Origin: ZC4RG30 sp039932715 | Lineage (GTDB): Bacteria > Pseudomonadota > Gammaproteobacteria > Steroidobacterales > Steroidobacteraceae | Assembly (NCBI GenBank): GCA_039932715.1 | Contig: JBDTPN010000011.1 | Location: 22,951 to 86,950 of the forward strand | Direction: 5' to 3' | Length of the DNA stretch: 64,000 nucleotides | Part shown: positions 1 to 9,192 of the stretch, one piece after another | Position numbering within the stretch: position 1 is the first letter of the stretch | Layout: every line of letters starts with the position of its first letter | Translations under genes and position numbers: made by a program | The notes under the pieces: model-generated | The model's input: only the letters and a program-made list of their open reading frames with translations | Told to the model about the DNA's origin: nothing | Database searches by the model: none

Positions 1-956
1 ATGCTTCGGTACTGGCCAAGCCGGGCAGCGAGGAAGAAACCTCCCTGTTCAAGAGCATCAAGGCCACGCTGGCACGGGACCCGAAGTGGTACTCCACGCG
101 TCTCAAGCAGATCAAGGGTGTCAGCGAGGAGACCACCACCGGCGTGCATCGCCTTTACCAGATGCACAAGGAAGGCAAGCTGGCTTTCCCGGCCATCAAC
201 GTCAATGACTCGGTGACCAAGAGCAAGTTCGACAACCTCTATGGCTGCCGTGAGTCGCTGGTTGACGGTATCAAGCGCGCCACCGATGTGATGATTGCGG
301 GCAAGGTCGCCATCGTCTGCGGTTATGGCGACGTGGGCAAGGGCTCGGCCCAGGCACTGCGCGCACTTTCAGCACAGGTGTGGGTAACCGAAATCGATCC
401 GATCTGCGCACTGCAGGCGGCCATGGAAGGCTACCGTGTCGTGACCATGGACGAGGTGGCTTCGCAGGGCGACATCTTCGTGACGACTACGGGCAACTAC
501 CACGTCATCACGCATGATCACCTCAAGGCGATGAAGAACAACGCCATCGTCTGCAACATCGGCCACTTCGATAACGAGATCGATATCGCCGCGCTCAAGC
601 AGTACAAGTGGGAGAACATCAAGCCGCAGGTCGATCATGTGATCTTCCCCGACGGCAAGCGCATCATCCTGCTGGCCGAAGGACGCCTGGTGAACCTGGG
701 CTGCGGCACGGGTCACCCCTCGTATGTAATGAGTTCGTCCTTCGCCAACCAGACGCTGGCGCAGATCGAGCTGTATGCCAATCCGGGCAAGTACCCCATT
801 GGCGTCTATGTCCTGCCCAAGCATCTCGATGAGAAGGTTGCGCGCCTGCAGCTGGCAACGCTCAACGTACGGCTGACCAAATTGACCGACCAGCAGGCCA
901 AGTACATCGGCGTGCCCGCCGAGGGCCCGTACAAGACGGATCACTACCGGTACTGA
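1..956 (+). CDS. ahcY: S-adenosylhomocysteine hydrolase (5' end outside window)
   Basis: The enzyme hydrolyses S-adenosylhomocysteine to adenosine and homocysteine in the cytoplasm, keeping SAM-dependent methylation running. The gene is cut by the window start; the reading frame enters at base 3. About 317 C-terminal residues are present, including the stretch KGVSEETTTGVHRL, the substrate-domain Lys/Asp region (NVNDSVTKSKFDN), the NAD-binding GYGDVGKG glycine motif, and the family C-terminus ending KTDHYRY. The stop codon overlaps the folD start by one base (TGATG), so the two are probably translationally coupled in a one-carbon/methyl-cycle operon. An ATG at 144 is in frame but internal, because homology continues upstream of it. 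Confidence 0.97.
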   Translation, partial: ASVLAKPGSEEETSLFKSIKATLARDPKWYSTRLKQIKGVSEETTTGVHRLYQMHKEGKLAFPAINVNDSVTKSKFDNLYGCRESLVDGIKRATDVMIAGKVAIVCGYGDVGKGSAQALRALSAQVWVTEIDPICALQAAMEGYRVVTMDEVASQGDIFVTTTGNYHVITHDHLKAMKNNAIVCNIGHFDNEIDIAALKQYKWENIKPQVDHVIFPDGKRIILLAEGRLVNLGCGTGHPSYVMSSSFANQTLAQIELYANPGKYPIGVYVLPKHLDEKVARLQLATLNVRLTKLTDQQAKYIGVPAEGPYKTDHYRY

Positions 957-1816
957 TGACCGCGCGGATCATTGACGGCAAGGCAGTGGCGCGCAAATTG
1001 CGCGCCGAATATGCCGTGCGCGTGGAGAGGCTGAAGAGCCAGCACGGTGTGCAGCCGGGTATTGCCGTCATTCTTGTGGGTGACAACCCGGCCTCGCAGG
1101 TCTACGTGCGCAACAAGATCAAGGCCTGTGCGGAGACCGGCATCCACTCCGAGCTGCGGCAATTGCCGGTCACGACGCCGGAGTCAGACTTGCTGGCGTG
1201 CATCGACCAGCTCAATTCAGATCCGATGGTGCATGGCATTCTCGTGCAACTGCCTTTGCCCGCGCACATCGACGTTGCCAGGGTGCTGGAACGCATTGAT
1301 GTGGACAAGGATGTGGACGGATTCCATCTCTACAACGTCGGTGGCCTGGTGACAGGCAACACGGTGTTTCCGCCATGCACGCCCTTTGGCGTGCAGAAAC
1401 TGCTGGAGCACGAGAACGTGCCCATTGCCGGCCGCAACGTGGTGGTGGTGGGCGCCAGCAACATCGTCGGCAAACCCATGGCCCTGATGCTGATGCAGCA
1501 GGACGCCACGGTTTGCATCTGCCACAAGAAGACCGTCGACCTGGGTCAGTTCACGCTGCTGGCCGATATCCTGGTAGTGGCAGCCGGCGTGCCGGGTCTG
1601 ATCGTCCCGCAGATGGTCAAGACCGGCGCGGTGGTGATCGACGTAGGCATCAACCGGTTGCCCGATGGACGACTGGTTGGGGATGTGGACTTTGAAGGCG
1701 TGCGCAAGAAGGCATCGCTGATCACCCCGGTGCCCGGTGGCGTTGGCCCCATGACCATCACCATGCTGCTGCACAACACCATCATTTCGGCAGAGCGGTC
1801 AGTCGCCCACAATTAA
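956..1816 (+). CDS. folD: Bifunctional methylene-THF dehydrogenase / methenyl-THF cyclohydrolase
   Basis: FolD interconverts 5,10-methylene-THF, 5,10-methenyl-THF and 10-formyl-THF using NADP. The 286-residue length is normal for the family. Visible signatures are the N-terminal VGDNPASQVYVRNK segment with the catalytic Tyr and Lys, the PCTPFGV motif, the GASNIVGKP nucleotide-binding loop and the C-terminal PVPGGVGPMT motif. It begins on the last base of the ahcY stop codon, which fixes the start. Its 3' end overlaps by 4 bp the end of the convergent moeB-like gene. Confidence 0.98.
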   Translation: MTARIIDGKAVARKLRAEYAVRVERLKSQHGVQPGIAVILVGDNPASQVYVRNKIKACAETGIHSELRQLPVTTPESDLLACIDQLNSDPMVHGILVQLPLPAHIDVARVLERIDVDKDVDGFHLYNVGGLVTGNTVFPPCTPFGVQKLLEHENVPIAGRNVVVVGASNIVGKPMALMLMQQDATVCICHKKTVDLGQFTLLADILVVAAGVPGLIVPQMVKTGAVVIDVGINRLPDGRLVGDVDFEGVRKKASLITPVPGGVGPMTITMLLHNTIISAERSVAHN

Positions 1817-2955
1817 TGGTCGTGGGGTTGCGGCGGCGCGCCATACACCTGGCTCCACGCCTGCACGCCACCGGCCAGATTCACCGCTGAGCGACCTTGT
1901 GCCGCGAGGAACCGACACGCAGCCATGCTGCGACCGCCGGAGGCGCAGATGAATACGGGCGTGCTATCCGGCGCAAGCTCGCCCAGGTGCTGCGGCAGCG
2001 TTGCCAATGGGATGTGAATTGAACCGGGCAGCCTTCCTGCCTCCCATTCATGCGGCTCGCGCACATCGACCAGCAGCAGCGATTCCCCGCCCGGATTTTT
2101 CAATGCATCAGCCAGCTGCGTGGGTGTGAATTCCGAAATCGACACGCTGGTTTCTGGCACGGGCATCTCCTCATGAAAGCGGACACTGGTGATCGTGGGA
2201 TGCGTGCCACAAACAGCACAGTCGTCGCGACGCTGGAAGCGAAATTCCTGGAACGAGAGCGAAAGCGCATCGTAGACAAGCAGCCGACCCACCAGCGGTT
2301 CGCCAATACCCAGCAATAACTTGATGACTTCCGTTGCCTGCAGGCTGCCCATCACGCCGGGCAATACTCCGAGCACGCCCGCTTCAGCGCAGTTGGGCAC
2401 CAGCCCCTCGGAACTGTGTGCATACAGGCAGCGATAGCAGGGACCCGCATCCGGCACGTAGGTCATTGCCTGGCCTTCGAAGCGATGGATTGCGGCGCTG
2501 ACCAGTGGTTTGTGCAGCAACACGCACGCATCGTTGATCAGGTAGCGTACCGACAGGCGATCCGTGCCATCGACGACCACGTCGTAATCGCGGAACAGCG
2601 CCTCGACATTTGACGCATCCAGCTTGACGCTGTGGGCCACCACATTGATGCCCGGATTCAACGCCGCCAGATGCGTCCTGGCAGTCGCGGCCTTGCCCTT
2701 TCCGACTTCCCCAGTGGTGAACAACACCTGGCGCTGCAGGTTGCTCAGTTCTACGGTGTCGTGGTCCACGAGGCCCAGGGTGCCGATGCCAGCAGCCGCC
2801 AGGTACAACGCGGCTGGCGAACCGAGGCCACCTGCGCCAATGACCAATACCGACGCCGCCGCGAGGCGCTGCTGGCCGGCAAGACCAATCTCCGGCAGCG
2901 CCAGATGTCGTGCATAACGTTGCCGGTCACCGGCGTCGAGGGTCTGGGGCTGCAT
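1813..2955 (-). CDS. moeB: MoeB/ThiF-type adenylyltransferase with C-terminal rhodanese domain
   Basis: This is an E1-like enzyme that adenylates the C-terminal glycine of a small sulfur carrier (MoaD or ThiS), fused to a sulfurtransferase domain. The ATP-binding loop GAGGLGSPA follows the family opening RYARHLALPEIG. Two CxxC pairs (CYRC and CAVC) would bind structural zinc. The C-terminal third is a rhodanese domain with VDVREPHEWEAG and the active-site loop CASGGRS. I chose ATG 2955 (380 aa); an upstream in-frame TTG at 2991 would add 12 residues with no conserved content. The MoeB-rhodanese fusion resembles MOCS3 and bacterial MoeZ. It is oriented opposite to its neighbours and converges on folD. 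Whether it serves Moco, thiamine or another sulfur pathway cannot be told. Confidence 0.9.
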   Translation of the reverse strand: MQPQTLDAGDRQRYARHLALPEIGLAGQQRLAAASVLVIGAGGLGSPAALYLAAAGIGTLGLVDHDTVELSNLQRQVLFTTGEVGKGKAATARTHLAALNPGINVVAHSVKLDASNVEALFRDYDVVVDGTDRLSVRYLINDACVLLHKPLVSAAIHRFEGQAMTYVPDAGPCYRCLYAHSSEGLVPNCAEAGVLGVLPGVMGSLQATEVIKLLLGIGEPLVGRLLVYDALSLSFQEFRFQRRDDCAVCGTHPTITSVRFHEEMPVPETSVSISEFTPTQLADALKNPGGESLLLVDVREPHEWEAGRLPGSIHIPLATLPQHLGELAPDSTPVFICASGGRSMAACRFLAAQGRSAVNLAGGVQAWSQVYGAPPQPHDH

Positions 2956-3070
2956 CTGCGCAGAATCGCTGCCGCTGCACGGGGGTGTCAACCTGTCGCG
3001 TGTCAGGTAGCCACCGGTGGACAGACAAGGCCGGCTTGCCTAGGCTTGGCGGCTCCCCAGGAGCCCTCAA

Positions 3071-5827
3071 ATGAACCCACTCAATCGCGCCCTGATCCTG
3101 TTGACGGCAGTTGTCGCGTTGCCCGTGCTGGCCGCGCAGCCCATGCCTGTGATGCCGCACCTGACGTTCGAGAAATACAAGCTGGCCAACGGGCTTGAAG
3201 TCATCCTGATGGAGGACAAGCGCCTGCCGCTGGTGACCGTCAACACCTGGTATCACGTCAGCCCCGTTGAGGAGAAGGCCGGCCGCACGGGCTTCGCGCA
3301 CCTGTTCGAGCACATGATGTTCCAGGGATCCAAGAACGTGCCTGGCGACGACTACATACAGCTGATCGAGCAGGCCGGTGGCGAGCTCAATGGCACCACG
3401 AACTTCGATCGCACCAACTATTTCCAGACCGTGCCCTCAAACCAGCTGGAGCTGGTGATGTGGATGGAAAGCGATCGCATGGGGTTCCTGCTTGAGGACC
3501 TCGACCAGGCCAAGTTGACCAACCAGCAGGACGTGGTGCGCAACGAAAGGCGTCAATCCCACGAGAACACTCCCTACGGGATGCTGGACGAGGAGGTTTT
3601 CCACACGTTGTTCCCTCGCAACCATCCATATTATTCGTACATCATCGGTTCGCACGCTGACATCGAGTCCGCGCAGCTGGCAGACGTCCGGGGATTTTTC
3701 CGTGACTACTACACCCCCAACAACGCCACCATGGTCATCGCCGGGGATTTCGACAAGGCCCGCACCAAGGCGCTGGTAGAAAAATATTTTGGCCCGCTGT
3801 CCGCTGGCAAACCGGTGGCCAAGCCGACCGTAGTGACCCCGCCCATCACCTCTGAACGTCGCAAGGTGGTCACGGACAAGGTGGAACTGCCGCGCGTCTC
3901 CATGGCCTGGCTCACGCCTGCGGCCTACAAGCCCGGCGACGCCGAGGCGGATTTGCTGGGCGACATACTGGGCGGTGGAAAGGCCAGTCGCCTTTACCAG
4001 AAGCTGGTCTACGATCAGCAGATTGCCCAGGATGTTTCCGTGGGGCAGTCCTCGATGATGCTGCAGTCGGTATTCCAGATTGAAGTCACGGCGCGCCCGG
4101 GCGTGAAGCCGGAACAGATCGAGAAGGCCGTTGATGCCGAGCTGGCCTTGCTGCGCGAGAAGGGCCCCACGCAGGCAGAAGTGGAACGGGCGCGCAATCG
4201 CATGTTTTCCGCAATCATCCAGGGACTTGAGACAACGGCTGGTGTCGCGGACCAGCTCAATCGCTATAACCAGTTCGTGGGTACGCCGGACTACCTGCAG
4301 CAGGATGTGTCGCGCTACGCCAAGCTGACACCGGAGCTGCTGCGCAAGGCTGCGATAAGCCTGTTGCCGCCGCATGCTCGCGCCGTGCTCTATTGCGTAC
4401 CTGGCGAGAAGGTCATCAACGACGTTCCCCGCAGCACGCCTCCCGCCAATTCCCCCGAGCCGCAGAAGACCGCCAAGGACTGGCGCGCCACGCAACCGCC
4501 ACCCGGACCGGTGCGTCCGCTACAGCTGCCGGTGCCCACGCAGTTCACACTGGCCAATGGCCTCAAGGTGATGCTGTTCGAACAGCATCGCCTGCCACTG
4601 GTGTCGGCCAACCTCGTGGTGCTGGCCGGTAGTGACCGCAATCCGGTTGCGCGTCCGGGGCTGGCCAGCTTTACGGCCGACGTGATGGACGAGGGGACGA
4701 AAACGCGCAGCACCCGCCAGATTGCCGAGGAACTGGCCACGATGGGCGCATCCATTGGCAGCGGCTCGACCACAGATTATTCAAGTGTGTCACTGCGCTC
4801 ACTCAAGACCACTGCTGACAGCGCTTTCGACATACTGGCCGATATTGTCCAGCACCCGGCGTTCGCATCGCAGGAAATCGAGCGTGTGCGTTCCAGTCGC
4901 AAGACACAGCTGCTGCAGCAGAATGACAGTCCCGATGCGCTGGCCAGAAGCGCGTTGTACGAAGCCCTTTATGGCAAACAGAATCCCTACGGCTACATCG
5001 AACTTGGGACGGCCCAGGCAAACTCCGGCATTACGCGCGATGAGCTGGTGAATTTCTGGACCCAGGGCTATGCGCCGGGCAACTCGGCCCTGATAGTGGC
5101 CGGTGACGTAACCGAGGCTGAACTGCGCGATATGGCCACCCGCCACTTCGGAAGCTGGAGTGGCACGGCCAGCCCGGCCCCTGCGCCGACTGTGCCGCAG
5201 AAGATCAGCGCCCGCACTATCGTGATTGATCACGGCGCTGCGCCTCAGACGGCGCTGCGTATCGGGGGAATCGGTGCGGCGCGCTCGTCGCCGGACTATG
5301 TGCCGCTGATTGTCATGAATGGAGCATTGGGCGGCCTGTTCTCCAGTCGCATCAATCTCAACCTGCGTGAGAAGAACGGCTACTCCTACGGCGTAGGCTC
5401 CAGCTTCGGGTTCCGTCGCGGCGTGGGTCCTTATGCCGTCATTGGCAGCGTGCGCACGGATGCCACTGCGCCTGCCGTGAAGGAGATCTTCACCGAGGTC
5501 GGGCGTATGCGCGATGAAGCATTGAGCGCGCAAGAGCTGGGCTTGTCGCGTTCGGCATTCTCCCTTTCGCTTCCAGCCGAGTTCGAAACCAATGCCAGTG
5601 TCGCCGCCAGTGGCAGCGCGCTGTTTGTCTACGGCTTGCCGCTGGACTACTTCAATTCACTGCCGGCAAAGATCAACGCGGTATCCGGGGCAGACGTGCA
5701 GCGGGTTGCGCGGCAATACCTGCACCCCGACGAAATGATCACGGTTGCCGTGGGCGATAAGTCGAAAATCGAGCAGCCGTTACGCGATCTCAAACAGTCG
5801 CCCGTCGAGATTCGTGCAGCCGACTGA
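3071..5827 (+). CDS. M16 family zinc metallopeptidase, exported, two-domain
   Basis: The 918-residue protein has a hydrophobic N-terminal signal peptide (residues about 1-22). The inverted zinc motif HLFEH lies at residues 77-81, with the distal ligand Glu at 159 in NERRQ, so the N-terminal M16 half is the catalytic one. A second M16 module begins near residue 480 (LPVPTQFTLANGLKVMLF); it lacks HxxEH and is the inactive partner that closes the chamber, as in PqqL/insulinase-type pairs. It is predicted periplasmic and would degrade peptides. A CAGGAG Shine-Dalgarno sits just before ATG 3071. It overlaps the start of the following SDR gene, but a shared operon is only inferred. Confidence 0.93.
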   Translation: MNPLNRALILLTAVVALPVLAAQPMPVMPHLTFEKYKLANGLEVILMEDKRLPLVTVNTWYHVSPVEEKAGRTGFAHLFEHMMFQGSKNVPGDDYIQLIEQAGGELNGTTNFDRTNYFQTVPSNQLELVMWMESDRMGFLLEDLDQAKLTNQQDVVRNERRQSHENTPYGMLDEEVFHTLFPRNHPYYSYIIGSHADIESAQLADVRGFFRDYYTPNNATMVIAGDFDKARTKALVEKYFGPLSAGKPVAKPTVVTPPITSERRKVVTDKVELPRVSMAWLTPAAYKPGDAEADLLGDILGGGKASRLYQKLVYDQQIAQDVSVGQSSMMLQSVFQIEVTARPGVKPEQIEKAVDAELALLREKGPTQAEVERARNRMFSAIIQGLETTAGVADQLNRYNQFVGTPDYLQQDVSRYAKLTPELLRKAAISLLPPHARAVLYCVPGEKVINDVPRSTPPANSPEPQKTAKDWRATQPPPGPVRPLQLPVPTQFTLANGLKVMLFEQHRLPLVSANLVVLAGSDRNPVARPGLASFTADVMDEGTKTRSTRQIAEELATMGASIGSGSTTDYSSVSLRSLKTTADSAFDILADIVQHPAFASQEIERVRSSRKTQLLQQNDSPDALARSALYEALYGKQNPYGYIELGTAQANSGITRDELVNFWTQGYAPGNSALIVAGDVTEAELRDMATRHFGSWSGTASPAPAPTVPQKISARTIVIDHGAAPQTALRIGGIGAARSSPDYVPLIVMNGALGGLFSSRINLNLREKNGYSYGVGSSFGFRRGVGPYAVIGSVRTDATAPAVKEIFTEVGRMRDEALSAQELGLSRSAFSLSLPAEFETNASVAASGSALFVYGLPLDYFNSLPAKINAVSGADVQRVARQYLHPDEMITVAVGDKSKIEQPLRDLKQSPVEIRAAD

Positions 5828-6548
5828 TCCCCAACCCGCGCGCGCCGGCACGCGCCGCCTCGATAGACGCGTGGCGCTGGTAACAGGCGGCGGCTCCGGC
5901 GCGGGAGCGGCCGTGGCGCGTCGCTGCGCCGCCCAGGGTGCCTGCGTGGTCGTGGCGGACATTGACTACGCGCTGGCGGGCGAGGTGGCGGCCAGCATTC
6001 GCGGCGCCAAGGGGCAGGCGTTGGCGCATCGCTGCGACGTGGCATCAGGGGACCAGGTGCGCGACCTGATCGATCGCGCCGTGCGCGAATTCGGCGGACT
6101 GGACCTGGTGTTCAACATTGCCGGCCCGTGGCTGGACAATGATCCCCTCGAACACTGGGCGCGCATCGCCAGCGTCAACCTGTTGGGCACTTTGCAGGTC
6201 ACCAGGCAATCGCTGGAGATATTGAAGCAGCGCGGGGGGTCCATCGTGAATGTGGCAGCGGACTGCGGGCTGGGATTCGGCGCCGGCGACCGTCCTGCCT
6301 ACAGCGCTGCCAAGGCGGGCGTCATGCGGCTGACCGCGGCGCTGCGCGACTGGCATCGCGATCACAAGGTACGCGTCAACTGCATCGTGCCCGATGCCAT
6401 CGACTCCGCGGATGATTTCGCCGAAGCGGTGCTGGAACTGGCATTGCGTGAAGACTTCGCGGGCCGTGTGGTGCTTTACCGTACCGGCAAGCCCACCGAG
6501 CTCATCGAGTATGGCGACCCGGGCTATCGGCAAGTGGAAGCCTGCTGA
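5814..6548 (+). CDS. SDR family NAD(P)-dependent oxidoreductase
   Basis: This is a short-chain dehydrogenase of about 244 residues. The cofactor motif TGGGSGAG lies near the N-terminus and the catalytic pair YSAAK is present (AYSAAKAG); the usual NAG motif reads NIAG here. No ATG lies in the plausible start zone. GTG 5814 fits the domain boundary and overlaps the M16 gene by 14 bp. An upstream in-frame start at 5745 would overlap it by 83 bp and adds low-complexity sequence; GTG 5871 is a shorter alternative. It runs in the same direction as mmsA, two bases downstream, suggesting an oxidation step in that small operon. The substrate is unknown. Confidence 0.8.
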   Translation: MQPTDPQPARAGTRRLDRRVALVTGGGSGAGAAVARRCAAQGACVVVADIDYALAGEVAASIRGAKGQALAHRCDVASGDQVRDLIDRAVREFGGLDLVFNIAGPWLDNDPLEHWARIASVNLLGTLQVTRQSLEILKQRGGSIVNVAADCGLGFGAGDRPAYSAAKAGVMRLTAALRDWHRDHKVRVNCIVPDAIDSADDFAEAVLELALREDFAGRVVLYRTGKPTELIEYGDPGYRQVEAC

Positions 6549-6550
6549 TC

Positions 6551-8044
6551 ATGAACATCGGTCACCACATTGACGGCCAGGGGACACAGGGCGCGCCTGG
6601 CCAACGCTTTGCAGACGTCTTCAATCCCGCGACGGGGCAAGTCAGCGGCCGGGTGTCGCTGGCAGGCGCGTCTGAAGTCCATGGGGCTGTAGCTGCCGCA
6701 ACGCGGGCATTTCCTGCATGGTCCAACACCCCGTCATTGCGGCGCGCACACATACTGTTCCGGTTCCGCGAACTACTGATGCAGCGGGGCGCCGATCTGG
6801 CCGCGGCAATAACGCGTGAGCATGGCAAAGTGCTTGCCGATGCCCAGGGCGAGGTAACCCGGGGAATCGAGATCGTGGAGTTCGCCTGCGGCGTTCCGCG
6901 TCTGCTCTCAGGCGTTCACTCGGACAATGTGGGTGGCGGAATTGATAACTGGAGTCTGCGCCAGCCACTGGGCGTGGCCGTGGGCATCACTCCGTTCAAT
7001 TTTCCCGCGATGGTGCCGATGTGGATGTTTCCCCTGGCCATAGCCTGCGGCAACACCTTTGTGCTCAAGCCCTCGGAACGCGATCCTTCGCCAAGCCTGA
7101 TGCTGGCCCAGTTGCTGCGCGAAGCCGGCTTGCCGGATGGAGTGTTCAATGTTGTCCAGGGTGACCGCGAAGCCGTCGATGAATTGCTTGCGCATCCGCA
7201 CGTGCAGGCGGTTTCCTTCGTGGGATCCACGTCGGTGGCAAGACACGTCCACCTGACCGCCTCGCAGCAGGGAAAGCGTGTACAGGCCCTGGGAAGCGCC
7301 AAGAACCACATGGTGGTAATGCCTGACGCAGACCTCGAGTTGGCAGCCGATGCGCTGGTGGGCGCAGCGTATGGATCGGCCGGTGAGCGGTGCATGGCGA
7401 TTTCCATGGCCATCGCGGTGGGCGATACGGCCGATCGACTGGTGCCAATGATGGCGGCGCGCGCGCAGGCACTGTGCATAGGCGACGGGGCGGATCCGCG
7501 ATCGCAGATGGGACCGTTGGTGAATGCGGCCCATCGGCAAAGAGTGGAGTCCTGCATTGACCAGGGCGTTGCCGAAGGGGCGCGGCTGGTGGTGGATGGC
7601 CGCGGCCACAAGGTCAGTGGATTCGAAAACGGATTCTTTACCGGGGCGACCCTTTTCGACCATGTACACGAAAATCATGTCATCTATCGCGACGAGATTT
7701 TCGGGCCCGTGCTGGGTGTGATGCGCGTGCCCGACCTGGCCGCTGCCGTACGCCTGATCAATGAGCATCCCTTCAGCAACGGTGCCGTGTGCTTTACGGC
7801 AGACGGCGCCACCGCGAGGGCGTTTTCGCGCAGCGTGCAGGTGGGAATGGTGGGCATCAATGTGCCCATTCCGGTGCCCATGGCCTGGCATTCGTTCGGT
7901 GGCTGGAAGAACTCGCTGTTCGGCGATCATCATGCCTATGGGGATGAGGCACTGCGCTTTTACACCCGCTACAAGAGCGTCATGCAGCGCTGGCCGGACG
8001 GAGCGGGGCGGGGTGCGGAATTCACCATGCCGGTGAATCAATAA
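6551..8044 (+). CDS. mmsA: CoA-acylating methylmalonate-semialdehyde dehydrogenase
   Basis: This NAD-dependent aldehyde dehydrogenase converts methylmalonate or malonate semialdehyde to propionyl- or acetyl-CoA. The 497-residue length is typical. The cofactor stretch ITPFNFPAMVPMWM, the signature GSAKNH in place of the usual LELGGK glutamate segment, and the catalytic Cys281 in GSAGERCMAIS identify the MmsA branch rather than a hydrolytic ALDH. It sits between the SDR gene and an alpha-hydroxyacid dehydrogenase; its last base is the first base of the next start codon. In valine degradation MmsA usually neighbours mmsB; here the SDR may play an analogous role (inference). Confidence 0.93.
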   Translation: MNIGHHIDGQGTQGAPGQRFADVFNPATGQVSGRVSLAGASEVHGAVAAATRAFPAWSNTPSLRRAHILFRFRELLMQRGADLAAAITREHGKVLADAQGEVTRGIEIVEFACGVPRLLSGVHSDNVGGGIDNWSLRQPLGVAVGITPFNFPAMVPMWMFPLAIACGNTFVLKPSERDPSPSLMLAQLLREAGLPDGVFNVVQGDREAVDELLAHPHVQAVSFVGSTSVARHVHLTASQQGKRVQALGSAKNHMVVMPDADLELAADALVGAAYGSAGERCMAISMAIAVGDTADRLVPMMAARAQALCIGDGADPRSQMGPLVNAAHRQRVESCIDQGVAEGARLVVDGRGHKVSGFENGFFTGATLFDHVHENHVIYRDEIFGPVLGVMRVPDLAAAVRLINEHPFSNGAVCFTADGATARAFSRSVQVGMVGINVPIPVPMAWHSFGGWKNSLFGDHHAYGDEALRFYTRYKSVMQRWPDGAGRGAEFTMPVNQ

Positions 8045-9192
8045 TGCAGGTGATCAACAGTATTGCGGATTTGCGCGAGATCGCGCGGCGGCGTATTCCG
8101 CGCAGCATTTTCGAATATGTGGATCGCGGTTCCTACGACGAGCTGACGCTGGCGCGCAATCGCAGCGACTTTGACGCGCTGCTGCTGCGGCAGCGGGTGC
8201 TCATTGACGTGGCGCAGCAGAACCTGTCCAAGCCCATACTGGGTGCGCCGTCTTCCATGCCGCTGGTCATCGGGCCGACTGGCAGCGCCGGGCTGGTGCA
8301 TCGCGATGGCGAAATTGTAACGGCGCAGGCGGCCGAAGCCTTCGGCATCCCGTTCTGCCTCAGCACGGTGTCCATCTGTTCCATTGAGGATGTGCGCGCG
8401 GCAACCAGGGCCCCGTTCTGGTTCCAGCTCTACGTGATGAAGGATCGCGGATACACCGCTTCGCTGATCGACCGCGCCGAAGCCGCCGGTTGCCCGGTGC
8501 TGATGATGACCGTGGATATCCCCGTGTCCGGGCTGCGTCGTCGCGATGCCAAGAACGGCATGTCCATTCCGCCACGACTGACGCTGCGCAATGCGCTGGA
8601 CATTGCCACCAAGCCGAGCTGGGCGCTGGGCGTGCTGCGCGGCAAGCGCCGCACGTTTGGCAACCTCACGCGCGTTGCCGCTGGCATGGGCACGGCGACA
8701 TTGGCCCAGTGGATCAGCACGCAGTTTGACGCCTCGGTGACGTGGAAAGACCTCGAGGATGTGCGCCGCCGCTGGAAGGGCAAGCTCATCGTCAAGGGCG
8801 TGACGGATCCCGAAGATGCACGACGCGTGGTGGACCTGGGTGCCGAAGCACTGGTGGTTTCAAATCACGGTGGCCGGCAACTCGACGGCAGCAGTTCAAC
8901 CATTGCCGCGCTGCCGCGCGTGGTCGAGGCCGTACAGGGTCGATGCGAAGTGCTGCTGGATGGTGGCATCCGCAGCGGGCAGGACATCCTCAAGGCGCTG
9001 GCAATGGGCGCATCGTCAACCCTGACCGGCCGCGCGTTTCTCTATGGGCTGGGCGCCATGGGTGGTCCCGGCGTTACCTCGGCACTGCAGATCATGAGCC
9101 GGGAATTGCAGGTCAGCCTGGCGCTGACCGGCTGCAACGATGTGCGCGACGTCAGCCGCGCCATCCTCATCGATCAGGCCGTTCAGCCGTAG
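8044..9192 (+). CDS. FMN-dependent alpha-hydroxy-acid dehydrogenase (LldD-like)
   Basis: The 382-residue protein belongs to the FMN alpha-hydroxyacid oxidase/dehydrogenase family, which oxidises L-lactate, mandelate or glycolate to the keto acid. Visible are the N-terminal ARRRIPRSIFEYVDRG, the FMN-site GPTGSAGLVH segment, the active-site SNHGGRQLDGS with the catalytic His and Arg, and the C-terminal phosphate-binding DGGIRSGQD. The start overlaps the mmsA stop by one base. Lactate is the default substrate assignment, but the catabolic context leaves other 2-hydroxy acids possible. Its 3' end overlaps the end of the convergent stress-protein gene by 10 bp. Confidence 0.88.
   Translation: MQVINSIADLREIARRRIPRSIFEYVDRGSYDELTLARNRSDFDALLLRQRVLIDVAQQNLSKPILGAPSSMPLVIGPTGSAGLVHRDGEIVTAQAAEAFGIPFCLSTVSICSIEDVRAATRAPFWFQLYVMKDRGYTASLIDRAEAAGCPVLMMTVDIPVSGLRRRDAKNGMSIPPRLTLRNALDIATKPSWALGVLRGKRRTFGNLTRVAAGMGTATLAQWISTQFDASVTWKDLEDVRRRWKGKLIVKGVTDPEDARRVVDLGAEALVVSNHGGRQLDGSSSTIAALPRVVEAVQGRCEVLLDGGIRSGQDILKALAMGASSTLTGRAFLYGLGAMGGPGVTSALQIMSRELQVSLALTGCNDVRDVSRAILIDQAVQP

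Noticed and set aside
1..216. Open frame 1-216 at the left edge
   Set aside because: Arg/Pro-rich shadow in a different frame from the AHCY homology, which runs in frame from base 3.
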